A DNA stretch of 64,000 bases from an uncultured Draconibacterium sp. (GTDB lineage: Bacteria; Bacteroidota; Bacteroidia; Bacteroidales; Prolixibacteraceae). Of the stretch, positions 56,580 through 64,000 are shown piece by piece (position 1 is the first letter of the stretch; each line of letters begins with the position of its first letter). The position numbers and the translations under genes were made by a program. The stretch spans positions 3,475,501-3,539,500 of the forward strand of contig NZ_OY782038.1 in assembly GCF_963677575.1 (NCBI RefSeq). The letters run 5' to 3'. Under the pieces are notes generated by a model. That model had not been told where the DNA came from. It did no database searches and saw only the letters and a program-made list of their open reading frames with translations.

Positions 56580-57656
56580 TTACTGAACGTCGATCGCATT
56601 TAAATCTTCGAATGCAACTTTCAAGCGTGCAATCATTGACTCTTCTGCTTTACGCAACCAAACACGTGGATCGTAGAATTTTTTGTTTGGTTTTTCGTCG
56701 CCTTCAGGGTTCCCAATTTGTCCTTGCAGGTAATCGTGGTTAGCAGCTTCAAAACCACGAACGCCATCCCAGTATGCCCACTGAGTATCGGTATCGATGT
56801 TCATTTTAACAACACCGTACGAAATAGCTTCGCGAATTTCTTCGTGAGAAGAACCTGATCCACCGTGGAAAACAAAGTTTACTGGTTTTTCATCAGTTCC
56901 AAGTTTTTCCTGAATATACTTTTGTGAGTTATCAAGAATTTTAGGAGTCAGTTTAACGTTGCCTGGTTTGTATACGCCGTGCACGTTACCAAACGAAGCC
57001 GCAATTGTGAAGTTAGGAGATACTTTGCTCAATTCTTCGTAAGCATAGCAAACTTCTTCTGGCTGAGTGTACAATTTCGATGCATCAACATCTGAGTTGT
57101 CAACACCATCTTCTTCACCACCGGTGATACCCAACTCAATTTCCAGAGTCATACCCATTTTCGACATGCGCTCCAGGTATTTTTTGCTGATCTCGATGTT
57201 CTCTTCAATTGGCTCTTCACTAAGGTCAAGCATGTGTGAGCTGAAAAGTGGTTTACCAGTTTCTTCGAAATGTTTTTCGCTGGCATCTAACAAACCGTCA
57301 ATCCAGGGCAACAATTTTTTTGCAGCATGGTCGGTGTGAAGAATAACACGTACACCGTAAGCTTCAGCTAAAGTGTGAATGTGTTTTGCACCTGCAACAG
57401 CACCTAAAACAGCTGCTTCGTGGCCTTCAAGTTTTAAACCTTTACCGGCGTTAAATGCAGCACCACCGTTAGAAAATTGAATCATTACCGGAGCGTTTAC
57501 CTCTTTGGCAACTTCCATAATGGCATTAACTGATGAAGAACCAACAACGTTTACTGCCGGCATGGCAAATTGTTTGGCTTTAGCTTCTTCGAAAATAAAT
57601 TGTACGTCAGCACCGGTTACAACTCCCGGTTTAACGTTTTCGGCTATTTTTCCCAT
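56580..57656 (-). CDS. fbaA: Class IIA fructose-bisphosphate aldolase
   Basis: A 358-residue enzyme that cleaves fructose 1,6-bisphosphate to dihydroxyacetone phosphate and glyceraldehyde 3-phosphate in glycolysis, and the reverse in gluconeogenesis. It aligns without gaps at key points with E. coli FbaA: catalytic D109, zinc ligands H110, H226 and H264, and acidic residues E174 and E182 all fall at the same numbers. HTDHAAKK, EIELGITGGEEDG and VFHGGSGSSHEE are the visible motifs. Codon choice is strongly biased, as in highly expressed genes. It is divergent from a second aldolase of another subclass. Confidence 0.96.
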   Translation of the reverse strand: MGKIAENVKPGVVTGADVQFIFEEAKAKQFAMPAVNVVGSSSVNAIMEVAKEVNAPVMIQFSNGGAAFNAGKGLKLEGHEAAVLGAVAGAKHIHTLAEAYGVRVILHTDHAAKKLLPWIDGLLDASEKHFEETGKPLFSSHMLDLSEEPIEENIEISKKYLERMSKMGMTLEIELGITGGEEDGVDNSDVDASKLYTQPEEVCYAYEELSKVSPNFTIAASFGNVHGVYKPGNVKLTPKILDNSQKYIQEKLGTDEKPVNFVFHGGSGSSHEEIREAISYGVVKMNIDTDTQWAYWDGVRGFEAANHDYLQGQIGNPEGDEKPNKKFYDPRVWLRKAEESMIARLKVAFEDLNAIDVQ

Positions 57657-57909
57657 AATTAAATCGTTTTACTTTTATATCAAAATAGAATAAGAACACA
57701 AAATTACAATTTGAGTTTAGGTTAACCAATTTTTCCTTGTTAATGAACGTAAAAATCGGACAAAATTATCTGAAAATTAACGCTGTAACTTTATTTTATT
57801 TAACGTTAAATATCAGTTGGGGTATTTATCTAAACCTCTTCATTCTCTGTTTTTTATTTACTTTCACGGCGCAAAAAAAATTAAAAACCAAAGATTAACT
57901 CGAATAAAA
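57657..57909. promoter_or_regulatory. Divergent gap between two aldolase genes
   Basis: 253 bp of A/T-rich sequence that must hold promoters for both aldolases. On the forward strand TAACTTTA at 57786-57793 is one base off the -7 box TAnnTTTG, about 120 bp before ATG 57910. An open frame reaching back to 57817 is ignored because the aldolase alignment starts at MAVSYKDLGL. Confidence 0.35.
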
Positions 57910-58905
57910 ATGGCAGTAAGTTACAAAGACTTAGGCTTGGCGAACAGTAAAGAAATGTTCGCAAAAGCAGTTGAAGGCGGATATGCTATCCCAGCCTACA
58001 ATTTTAACAACCTTGAACAAATGCAGGCAATTCTGCAAGCTTGTGTTGAAACAAAATCGCCTGTAATTCTTCAGGTATCATCAGGTGCACGTAATTATGC
58101 TAACGCTACTTTGTTGCGTAACATGGCTCGTGGTGCTGTTGAGTATGTAAAAGAACTGGGTTGCGAAATTCCAGTTGTTCTTCACCTGGATCATGGCGAT
58201 ACTTTCGAATTGTGTAAAGACTGTATCGATAACGGTTTCTCGTCAGTAATGATTGATGGTTCTCACCACTCATACGAAGAAAATATTGCCTTAACTAAAA
58301 AAGTTGTTGAATACGCACACGCACACGATGTATCTGTTGAAGGAGAGCTGGGTGTTTTAGCAGGTGTTGAAGACGACGTAGTTGCTGAAGAATCAACTTA
58401 TACACGACCTGAAGAGGTTGAGGATTTTGTTAAACGTACCGGTGTTGATTCACTGGCTATTTCAATTGGTACTTCTCACGGAGCTCACAAATTTACTCCT
58501 GAGCAGTGTACTAAAAACGAAGACGGCGTTTTGGTTCCACCTCCATTGAAATTCGAAATTCTGGAAGAAATTGAAAAACGTATTCCTGGTTTCCCAATCG
58601 TTCTTCACGGTTCATCATCTGTTCCAATGGATCAGGTAGAAATTATTAACGCAAACGGTGGCGATTTGAAAGCTGCTGTTGGTATTCCTGAAGAGCAATT
58701 GCGTAAAGCGGCTTCTTCTGCAGTATGTAAAATTAACATCGACTCTGATGGTCGTTTGGCAATGACTGCAGCTATCCGCAAAACAATGAACGAAAAACCG
58801 GGAGAGTTCGACCCACGTAAATACCTGGGACCTGCCCGCGACTCGTTGAAAGAGTTGTACAAACACAAAAACGAAAACGTTTTGGGTTCGGCAGGAAAAG
58901 CTTAA
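57910..58905 (+). CDS. Class IIB-type fructose-bisphosphate aldolase
   Basis: ATG 57910 gives a 331-residue protein that begins MAVSYKDLGLANSKEMFAKA. It belongs to the shorter class II aldolase branch: catalytic D94 and zinc ligand H95 in LHLDHGDTFE, E146 in VEGELG, H190 in GTSHGAHK and H233 in VLHGSSSVP. CKINIDSDGRLAMTAAIR near residue 275 is the phosphate-binding region. Substrate is probably fructose 1,6-bisphosphate, but related enzymes use tagatose or sedoheptulose bisphosphates, so a second ketose is possible. Codons look as optimised as those of fbaA. It ends at a good terminator and is probably monocistronic. Confidence 0.94.
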   Translation: MAVSYKDLGLANSKEMFAKAVEGGYAIPAYNFNNLEQMQAILQACVETKSPVILQVSSGARNYANATLLRNMARGAVEYVKELGCEIPVVLHLDHGDTFELCKDCIDNGFSSVMIDGSHHSYEENIALTKKVVEYAHAHDVSVEGELGVLAGVEDDVVAEESTYTRPEEVEDFVKRTGVDSLAISIGTSHGAHKFTPEQCTKNEDGVLVPPPLKFEILEEIEKRIPGFPIVLHGSSSVPMDQVEIINANGGDLKAAVGIPEEQLRKAASSAVCKINIDSDGRLAMTAAIRKTMNEKPGEFDPRKYLGPARDSLKELYKHKNENVLGSAGKA

Positions 58906-58930
58906 GAAAGTAATTCAATATAGATAGAAA

Positions 58931-58958
58931 AAGGATGGTTAATTAACCGTCCTTTTTT
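58931..58958 (+). terminator. Intrinsic terminator of the second aldolase gene
   Basis: AAGGATGGTT (58931-58940) pairs with AACCGTCCTT (58945-58954), one G-T wobble, with a 4-base loop and a run of six T to 58958. Confidence 0.92.
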
Positions 58959-59175
58959 ATTGCCCGAAATCGGGGTATAGTGTCATATCTGGCTAAACAG
59001 CAGTTGGTATGCACAAAATAAAATCATAAAAATATGGATGGTATAGATTTATTTCTTAAGTTTGGTTACTCGAAATCCTTGACACCTATATAGGTAGCGA
59101 ATTCCTTATCAATCATTTTATACGTCCTTGTTGAAGAAAAAGAAGTGCCGCAGATTTGGTTTTGTGAGTTGTGTA
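58959..59175. promoter_or_regulatory. Upstream region of the sensor kinase
   Basis: TAAGTTTG at 59057-59064 fits the -7 box TAnnTTTG, about 112 bp before the chosen start at 59176. A matching -33 TTTG was not found. The rest shows no gene. Confidence 0.35.
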
Positions 59176-62100
59176 ATGATAGTAAAACAAGGGCATATAA
59201 GTATTCTCGGAATTCTTCTGATTATTTCTTTTCAGATAAATTGCGTATTTGCGCAACCCGGATTTCTTCCTTTAAACCATTTAGGAACGGATGAGGGCTT
59301 ATCTTCATCATCTGTAACAAGCATTGCCCAGGATAAAAACGGATTTATCTGGATCGGGACCCGTAAAGGTCTTAATCGTTATGATGGTGACCGTTTTAAA
59401 ACTTATCAGCAAGACGAGAAAGAACTGGAAAGAAATACCTTGCCCGATAATTTGATTCTGTCCATCTGCATTGGTGAAGATAACTGCTTGTATGTTGGCT
59501 TCAATTCGGGCTTAAGTTTTTATGATCCTGAGCTCGATAAATTGCACAATTTTAAATACGATTCAACCTCCTGTTTATACGATCTTCCCATTCAGGCAAG
59601 ATCCCTGCAGGTTGACGATAATGGCTCAGTGTACATTGCCAGTTCCGATGGGATTTTTTATTTCGATCCGCACAAAAATACCATTCAGCACATAGATGGT
59701 TTAAGCAACTCTGTTATTGATGACGTGTATCTTGCTTCCGATGGGAGACTTTGGTTTGGTTCGGCCGATGGACTTGCTGTGTTGAATCCGGAAACCGAAG
59801 AAATTGAGGGGGTAGTAAAAGGCCTCGGAAATGAAGATTATTCCAGAACAAGGATCGGTAGAATTATTGAAGATCGTTCGGGAATAATTTGGGCGGCTAG
59901 TTATTCACAGGGGCTGTTTAAGGTAGTGCAGAATAATAATGGTGAGAGTCGTTTAAAAAACTTTAGGCATAACCCAAATAATCCGGGTTCTATTTCGGCA
60001 AATCGCTTGTTGAGCCTTGTAACCGATAAAGACAATAATCTTTGGATAGGGGCCGAAAACGACGGTATTTATTGTCTCGATAAAAACAGACAACACTTTA
60101 AACATTATCTGTCTACTCAATCAGATCCGCTGGTTGCAAAAACATATTCTGGCGAATGTCTTTTTATTGATAGTGGCAATAATTTATGGATAGGAACTTA
60201 TGCAAACGGGGTGCAGATAGCTTGTGAAAACGGTGAGGCTATTGTGTCGTACAGCAAGTTTAAAGGAGGAGATTTAAGCAACACCAACAATATGGTAAAT
60301 GCTTTTTTTGAACTTAACGACAGCATTATTGCATTAGCTACCGATGGTGGAGGAATAAATTTAATGAATAAAAACACCGGTTTTTTTACCAATCTGAGTA
60401 CTACAAATTCCGATTTACCCAACGATTACCTATTGTCGATTATTGCCGATGACGATGGCAACGGCTGGTTGGCAACATGGGGATCGGGGCTGGTGCATTT
60501 TGATGGTAAGAGTGAAGTGTTTACCGAGTATAATACTGCCAATTCTTCAATTCCTGACGATAACCTGTTCGATGTTTGTCTTGGGAACCATTCCGACTTG
60601 TTAATTGCCACATTTAATTCAGGAGTTGCAAGGTATCTCCTAAAAGAAAACAGGTGGGAAGTGTTTAATGCTGAAAACAGCGATTTGCCGGCAAACTGTG
60701 TCAACGTAATTCGTCGGGCCGATGATGAATCCTTTTTTATCGGAACAAACTCAGGTTTGGTTAGGTACTACCCCGAAAATAATTCGTTTACCAATTGCTC
60801 GCTTAGGAAAGAAATGGAGACGCTGAGTTCAGCGCATATTTACGATATTTTTGTTGAAAGTTTAACTTCAGTTTGGGTGGGAAGTTTGTCGGGTTTGTAT
60901 CACTTTAACCCGAAAACCGGAAATACCCACACTTTCACTGTAAATGATGGTTTGCCAAATAATACAGTGAACGGTATTTTAAAAGATGCCGGCGGATTTC
61001 TGTGGTTTTCAACTTCGGGGGGGCTGTGCCGCTACAACGATAATCAGGATGTATTTGATTGTTATTACAGTGACGATGGCCTGCAGAGCAATGAATTCAG
61101 GCCTCGAAGCACACTGATCGACTCGGATAACAATTTGTATTTTGGAGGTATCAACGGCTTTAGCATAATTTATCCAGGGAAGCTGAAAAAGAATGAGCAT
61201 CTGCCGGTGGTAAAATTTACGGAACTTGAGATCTTTAACAAAGAAGTATATCCGAACGATCCGGGTTCGCCGCTTAAACGAGTGATTTCCGAAGTTGAAG
61301 AGATTAAACTTCCCGAAAAGCGATCGGTATTAACGTTTCATTTTAGTGTTTTGGATTATGCCAATCCCTCAAAAAATCAACATGCATACATGCTCGAAAA
61401 CTTCGATAAAGATTGGATTTATTGCGGAACGCGGCGTCAGGCCACATACACCAATCTTGATCCGGGAACGTATATTTTGAGGGTAAAAGGAGCCAATGGT
61501 GATGGACTTTGGAATGAAGAAGGAATTGCATTGAAGATTATAATTGTGCCTCCGTGGTGGAGAAGCTGGTGGTTTATTGTGATTCTGTTTATCTTTTTTG
61601 TTGGTATTTTCTGGTTTGTTAATCATCTGCGCGTCAGGTCGCTCGAACAGCAAAAACAGAAGCTGGAAAGGGCTGTCGCACGTAGAACCAACGAACTTGC
61701 AGAAATAAATGCCACCAAGGATAAACTGTTTTCGGTTATTGCCCACGACCTTCGAAATCCGTTTAACGTAATTCTGGGTTACACCGATGTATTAATTGAT
61801 GGCTACCACAAATTCGACAAGAAAATGATGGAGCAGATTCTCGAAAATTTGAAAACAGCAGGAGACAGTGCCTTTGCTTTGCTTGAGAATTTGATGAACT
61901 GGTCGAGATCGCAACGCGGAGTGATCGGGTTTTCTCCAAAATCAATAGTACTTGACGATTTTATTGCCGTTGCACTTTTCGAGATCGAGGCAGTGGCAAA
62001 GAAAAAGGGAATTAAGGTTGAAAACCAGATTCAGGATAAATCAATAAATGTGTTTGCTGATTATAATATGTTGCTGCTGATCTTCCGAAATCTGCTTACC

Positions 62101-62418
62101 AATGCGGTAAAATTCAGCAACCCCGACAGTTCGGTTTATCTTGTAAATGGTAAATCGGATGATCGTTTTATAACGCTGGGTGTTCGCGATGAAGGTGTTG
62201 GAATGGAGTCCGATAAAATGAAGTATTTATTTCAGCAGGAGAAGCTGGAAACGATGCCGGGAACGAATGGAGAAAAGGGCAGTGGATTGGGTTTAATGCT
62301 TTGTAAAGAGTTTGTTGAAAAACACAAAGGGAAAATCTGGGCGGAAAGTACTCTTGGAAAAGGCTCGGTATTTTGGGTTAAAGTTCCCTTAAATAATAAG
62401 GTTTTCGAAGAGGAATAG
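59176..62418 (+). CDS. Sensor histidine kinase with two-propeller (Reg_prop) periplasmic sensor and Y_Y_Y domain
   Basis: ATG 59176 (MIVKQGHISILGILLIISF, cleavage near FAQ) is preferred to TTG codons upstream; 1080 residues. Periplasmic part: many Reg_prop repeats of the NGFIWIGTRKGLNRYD type over about 20-680, then a Y_Y_Y domain (about 690-790, ending DGLWNEEG). A membrane helix follows near 797-817, a coiled coil (about 825-850), HisKA with H857 in VIAHDLRNPF, and HATPase with N-box NLLTNAVKFS, G1 DEGVGM and G2 GSGLGLMLCKEF. The periplasmic design is that of hybrid two-component sensors of glycan utilisation loci, but the protein ends after HATPase, with no receiver or AraC domain. No response regulator gene is adjacent within the window. 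Confidence 0.94.
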   Translation: MIVKQGHISILGILLIISFQINCVFAQPGFLPLNHLGTDEGLSSSSVTSIAQDKNGFIWIGTRKGLNRYDGDRFKTYQQDEKELERNTLPDNLILSICIGEDNCLYVGFNSGLSFYDPELDKLHNFKYDSTSCLYDLPIQARSLQVDDNGSVYIASSDGIFYFDPHKNTIQHIDGLSNSVIDDVYLASDGRLWFGSADGLAVLNPETEEIEGVVKGLGNEDYSRTRIGRIIEDRSGIIWAASYSQGLFKVVQNNNGESRLKNFRHNPNNPGSISANRLLSLVTDKDNNLWIGAENDGIYCLDKNRQHFKHYLSTQSDPLVAKTYSGECLFIDSGNNLWIGTYANGVQIACENGEAIVSYSKFKGGDLSNTNNMVNAFFELNDSIIALATDGGGINLMNKNTGFFTNLSTTNSDLPNDYLLSIIADDDGNGWLATWGSGLVHFDGKSEVFTEYNTANSSIPDDNLFDVCLGNHSDLLIATFNSGVARYLLKENRWEVFNAENSDLPANCVNVIRRADDESFFIGTNSGLVRYYPENNSFTNCSLRKEMETLSSAHIYDIFVESLTSVWVGSLSGLYHFNPKTGNTHTFTVNDGLPNNTVNGILKDAGGFLWFSTSGGLCRYNDNQDVFDCYYSDDGLQSNEFRPRSTLIDSDNNLYFGGINGFSIIYPGKLKKNEHLPVVKFTELEIFNKEVYPNDPGSPLKRVISEVEEIKLPEKRSVLTFHFSVLDYANPSKNQHAYMLENFDKDWIYCGTRRQATYTNLDPGTYILRVKGANGDGLWNEEGIALKIIIVPPWWRSWWFIVILFIFFVGIFWFVNHLRVRSLEQQKQKLERAVARRTNELAEINATKDKLFSVIAHDLRNPFNVILGYTDVLIDGYHKFDKKMMEQILENLKTAGDSAFALLENLMNWSRSQRGVIGFSPKSIVLDDFIAVALFEIEAVAKKKGIKVENQIQDKSINVFADYNMLLLIFRNLLTNAVKFSNPDSSVYLVNGKSDDRFITLGVRDEGVGMESDKMKYLFQQEKLETMPGTNGEKGSGLGLMLCKEFVEKHKGKIWAESTLGKGSVFWVKVPLNNKVFEEE

Positions 62419-62427
62419 TTTATACAA

Positions 62428-62460
62428 AAAATGACACCTGCCTTACGGCAGATGCCATTT
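62428..62460 (+). terminator. Hairpin downstream of the sensor kinase
   Basis: AATGACACCTGCC pairs with GGCAGATGCCATT at 11 of 13 positions around a TTAC loop, ending in TTT and preceded by an A-run, 10 bp after the stop. It probably terminates the kinase transcript. Confidence 0.75.
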
Positions 62461-62469
62461 AAAATCCCC

Positions 62470-62495
62470 AACCAAAGTTCCCCAACTTTTGGGTT
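62470..62495 (-). terminator. Hairpin downstream of hcp
   Basis: AACCAAAGTT (62470-62479) and AACTTTTGGGTT (62484-62495) form an imperfect stem with a C4 loop, 22 bp beyond the stop of hcp; on the reverse strand it is followed by GGGGATTTTAAA. Terminator use is likely but the T-tract is short. Confidence 0.5.
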
Positions 62496-62517
62496 GTCCC
62501 TCTTTCTTCAACTTCTA

Positions 62518-64000
62518 CTATACTGTCATAAATACTTCCAAATCTTTTTCTACCTCCGAAATGCCATCAATTCCGAAATTTTCAACTAAAACATTGGCTA
62601 CGTTTGGCGAAAGGAATGCCGGAAGTGTTGGCCCAAGATGTATATTTTTGACACCTAAGTGCAACAGTGCCAGTAACACAATAACCGCTTTTTGCTCGTA
62701 CCATGCAATGTTGTAGGCAATTGGTAGCTCGTTAATGTCGTTCAGCTCAAAAACCTCTTTTAGTTTTAACGCGATAACTGCCAGCGAATACGAATCGTTA
62801 CATTGTCCGGCATCAATAACGCGCGGAATACCACCGATATCGCCAAGAGGTAATTTGTTGTAACGGTATTTTGCACAACCTGCTGTAAGAATCACAGTGT
62901 CTTGTGGCAGTTGCTCGGCAAATTGTGTATAGTAATCGCGGCTTTTCATACGTCCGTCGCAACCGGCCATTACAAAGAATTTTTTGATAGCACCCGTTTT
63001 TACAGCATCAACAATTTTGTCGGCTAAAGCAAAAACCTGTACGTGCGCAAATCCTCCAACGATTTCCCCGGTTTCAATTTCCTGTGGTGCAGCACATTTT
63101 TTAGCGTGCTCGATAATGGCACTGAAATCCTTCATCTTTCCATTTTCGCGATCCGGAATATGAATGGCTCCGTTAAGACCAGATGCTCCGGTAGTGTAAA
63201 TCCGGTCGGTGTAAGTTGCCGACGCTTTTGGCGGCACTATACAGTTGGTAGTAAACAGAATTGGTCCGTTAAAACTCTCGAATTCGGTATTTTGTTTCCA
63301 CCACGCATTTCCGTAGTTACCCACCAGGTGATCGTATTTTTTGAATGCCGGATAGTAGTGAGCAGGTAACATTTCGCTGTGCGTGTAAACATCAACGCCG
63401 GTTCCTTCGGTTTGTTTCAGCAGTTCTTCCATGTCTTTCATATCGTGACCTGAAATTAAAATTGCCGGATTATTGCGCACCCCGATATTTACTTTTGTCG
63501 CTTCAGGATTTCCGTAAGAACCCGTGTTGGCAGCATCTAACAATGCCATTACGTCAACACCGAATTTTCCGGTTTCCAATGTTAAAGCAACCAGCTCGTC
63601 AACACTCAAATCTTCAGTGGTAGCAACCAGTGCACGTTGCATAAAAGCAAAAATCTCGTCTTTCTGGCTTCCCAGATTGTAAGCGTGTTCGGCATAAGCT
63701 GCCAATCCTTTTACACCGTAAATGATCAATTCGCGCAACGAGCGGATGTCTTCGTTTTCAGTGCTCAGTACGCCAACTTCTTCCGCTTTAGCTTCAAATT
63801 CTTCGGTAGTGTTTCCTGTCCATGTGGCGATGGCCGGAAGTACTTCGGGTAAAACAATACCTGTTTCTTTGCTCAGTACATGCAATTCGTTTCTCAACTG
63901 AAGTGCTTTGATAATACGTTTTGTAAATACCGCTGCATCAAAATTGGCGTTGGTGATGGTGCTGAACAAACCATCGAAAACAAATTTGTCAACTTTTTTA
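62518..64000 (-). CDS. hcp: Hybrid-cluster protein (hydroxylamine reductase type), 5-prime end outside window
   Basis: The frame is open to the window edge, where it reads KKVDKFVFDGLFSTITNANFD, so the ATG codon within it is internal; about 493 residues are visible and some 50-70 N-terminal residues, including the cysteines of the first iron-sulfur cluster, lie outside. Ligands of the hybrid cluster can be seen in order: the His of SGHDMKDME, the Glu of THSEMLP, the Cys of TTNCIVPP, the Cys of MAGCDGR, the Cys of TAGCAKYRYN, the Cys of DAGQCNDSY and the Glu of YEQKA. The family reduces hydroxylamine in vitro and is linked to nitric oxide detoxification and protein S-nitrosylation under anaerobic conditions. 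It is convergent with the sensor kinase. Confidence 0.95.
   Translation of the reverse strand, partial: KKVDKFVFDGLFSTITNANFDAAVFTKRIIKALQLRNELHVLSKETGIVLPEVLPAIATWTGNTTEEFEAKAEEVGVLSTENEDIRSLRELIIYGVKGLAAYAEHAYNLGSQKDEIFAFMQRALVATTEDLSVDELVALTLETGKFGVDVMALLDAANTGSYGNPEATKVNIGVRNNPAILISGHDMKDMEELLKQTEGTGVDVYTHSEMLPAHYYPAFKKYDHLVGNYGNAWWKQNTEFESFNGPILFTTNCIVPPKASATYTDRIYTTGASGLNGAIHIPDRENGKMKDFSAIIEHAKKCAAPQEIETGEIVGGFAHVQVFALADKIVDAVKTGAIKKFFVMAGCDGRMKSRDYYTQFAEQLPQDTVILTAGCAKYRYNKLPLGDIGGIPRVIDAGQCNDSYSLAVIALKLKEVFELNDINELPIAYNIAWYEQKAVIVLLALLHLGVKNIHLGPTLPAFLSPNVANVLVENFGIDGISEVEKDLEVFMTV

Overview
The window comes from a Bacteroidota chromosome, most likely a marine or sediment Marinilabiliales/Prolixibacteraceae-type organism. 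This is an inference from low-to-medium GC, Cys-type sulfatases beside a GH2 enzyme, a two-component sensor with Reg_prop and Y_Y_Y domains, GxxExxY proteins, A-rich leaders without strong Shine-Dalgarno sites, and TAnnTTTG-like promoter boxes. No rRNA, tRNA or CRISPR array was seen.

Positions 1-45505 hold a same-strand array of 17 full-size FtsX/MacB-type ABC permeases, each about 780-810 residues with two FtsX halves and two extracytoplasmic MacB-like domains. The first is cut by the window edge and the ninth is split by a frameshift. Only one matching ATPase is present (42308-42976), and no MacA-like adaptor or TolC-like gene. Three other loci interrupt the array: a DUF4097-type exported repeat protein (34739-35740), a reverse-strand SGNH hydrolase (35743-36561), and a GxxExxY nuclease-fold gene (41882-42250) inside imperfect terminal inverted repeats. 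Numbering used below: permease 1 at 1-2296, 2 at 2616, 3 at 5160, 4 at 7525, 5 at 9978, 6 at 12388, 7 at 14838, 8 at 17296, 9 at 19742, 10 at 22114, 11 at 24646, 12 at 27207, 13 at 29672, 14 at 32139, 15 at 36851, 16 at 39411, 17 at 43097.

The striking feature is how the array is built. Bodies of the permeases are strongly diverged, but 14 of 17 end in almost the same roughly 95-residue module, in places nearly identical at DNA level (144 of 145 bases between permeases 5 and 7). Four intergenic gaps carry a second ghost copy of the last codons of the module next to a small hairpin. Tail similarity conflicts with body similarity (permease 6 versus 15). Together these suggest continuing gene conversion or unequal recombination at a shared 3-prime module, with a conserved coupling motif that could let many permeases share one ATPase. 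The function of the array is not known from sequence.

From 45529 to 54858 the genes are on the reverse strand: a membrane-bound AraC-family regulator convergent with the array; a carbohydrate block of GH2 beta-galactosidase-like lipoprotein, two sulfatase lipoproteins and a Tat-type hydroxypyruvate-isomerase-like TIM barrel closed by a strong terminator; and a TPR pseudogene broken by a 222-bp insertion with an 8-bp target duplication. The last part holds housekeeping and sensing genes: an MltF-like lytic transglycosylase, two divergent class II fructose-bisphosphate aldolases of different subclasses, a periplasmic-propeller sensor histidine kinase without receiver or AraC domains, and the hybrid-cluster protein hcp, cut by the window end.
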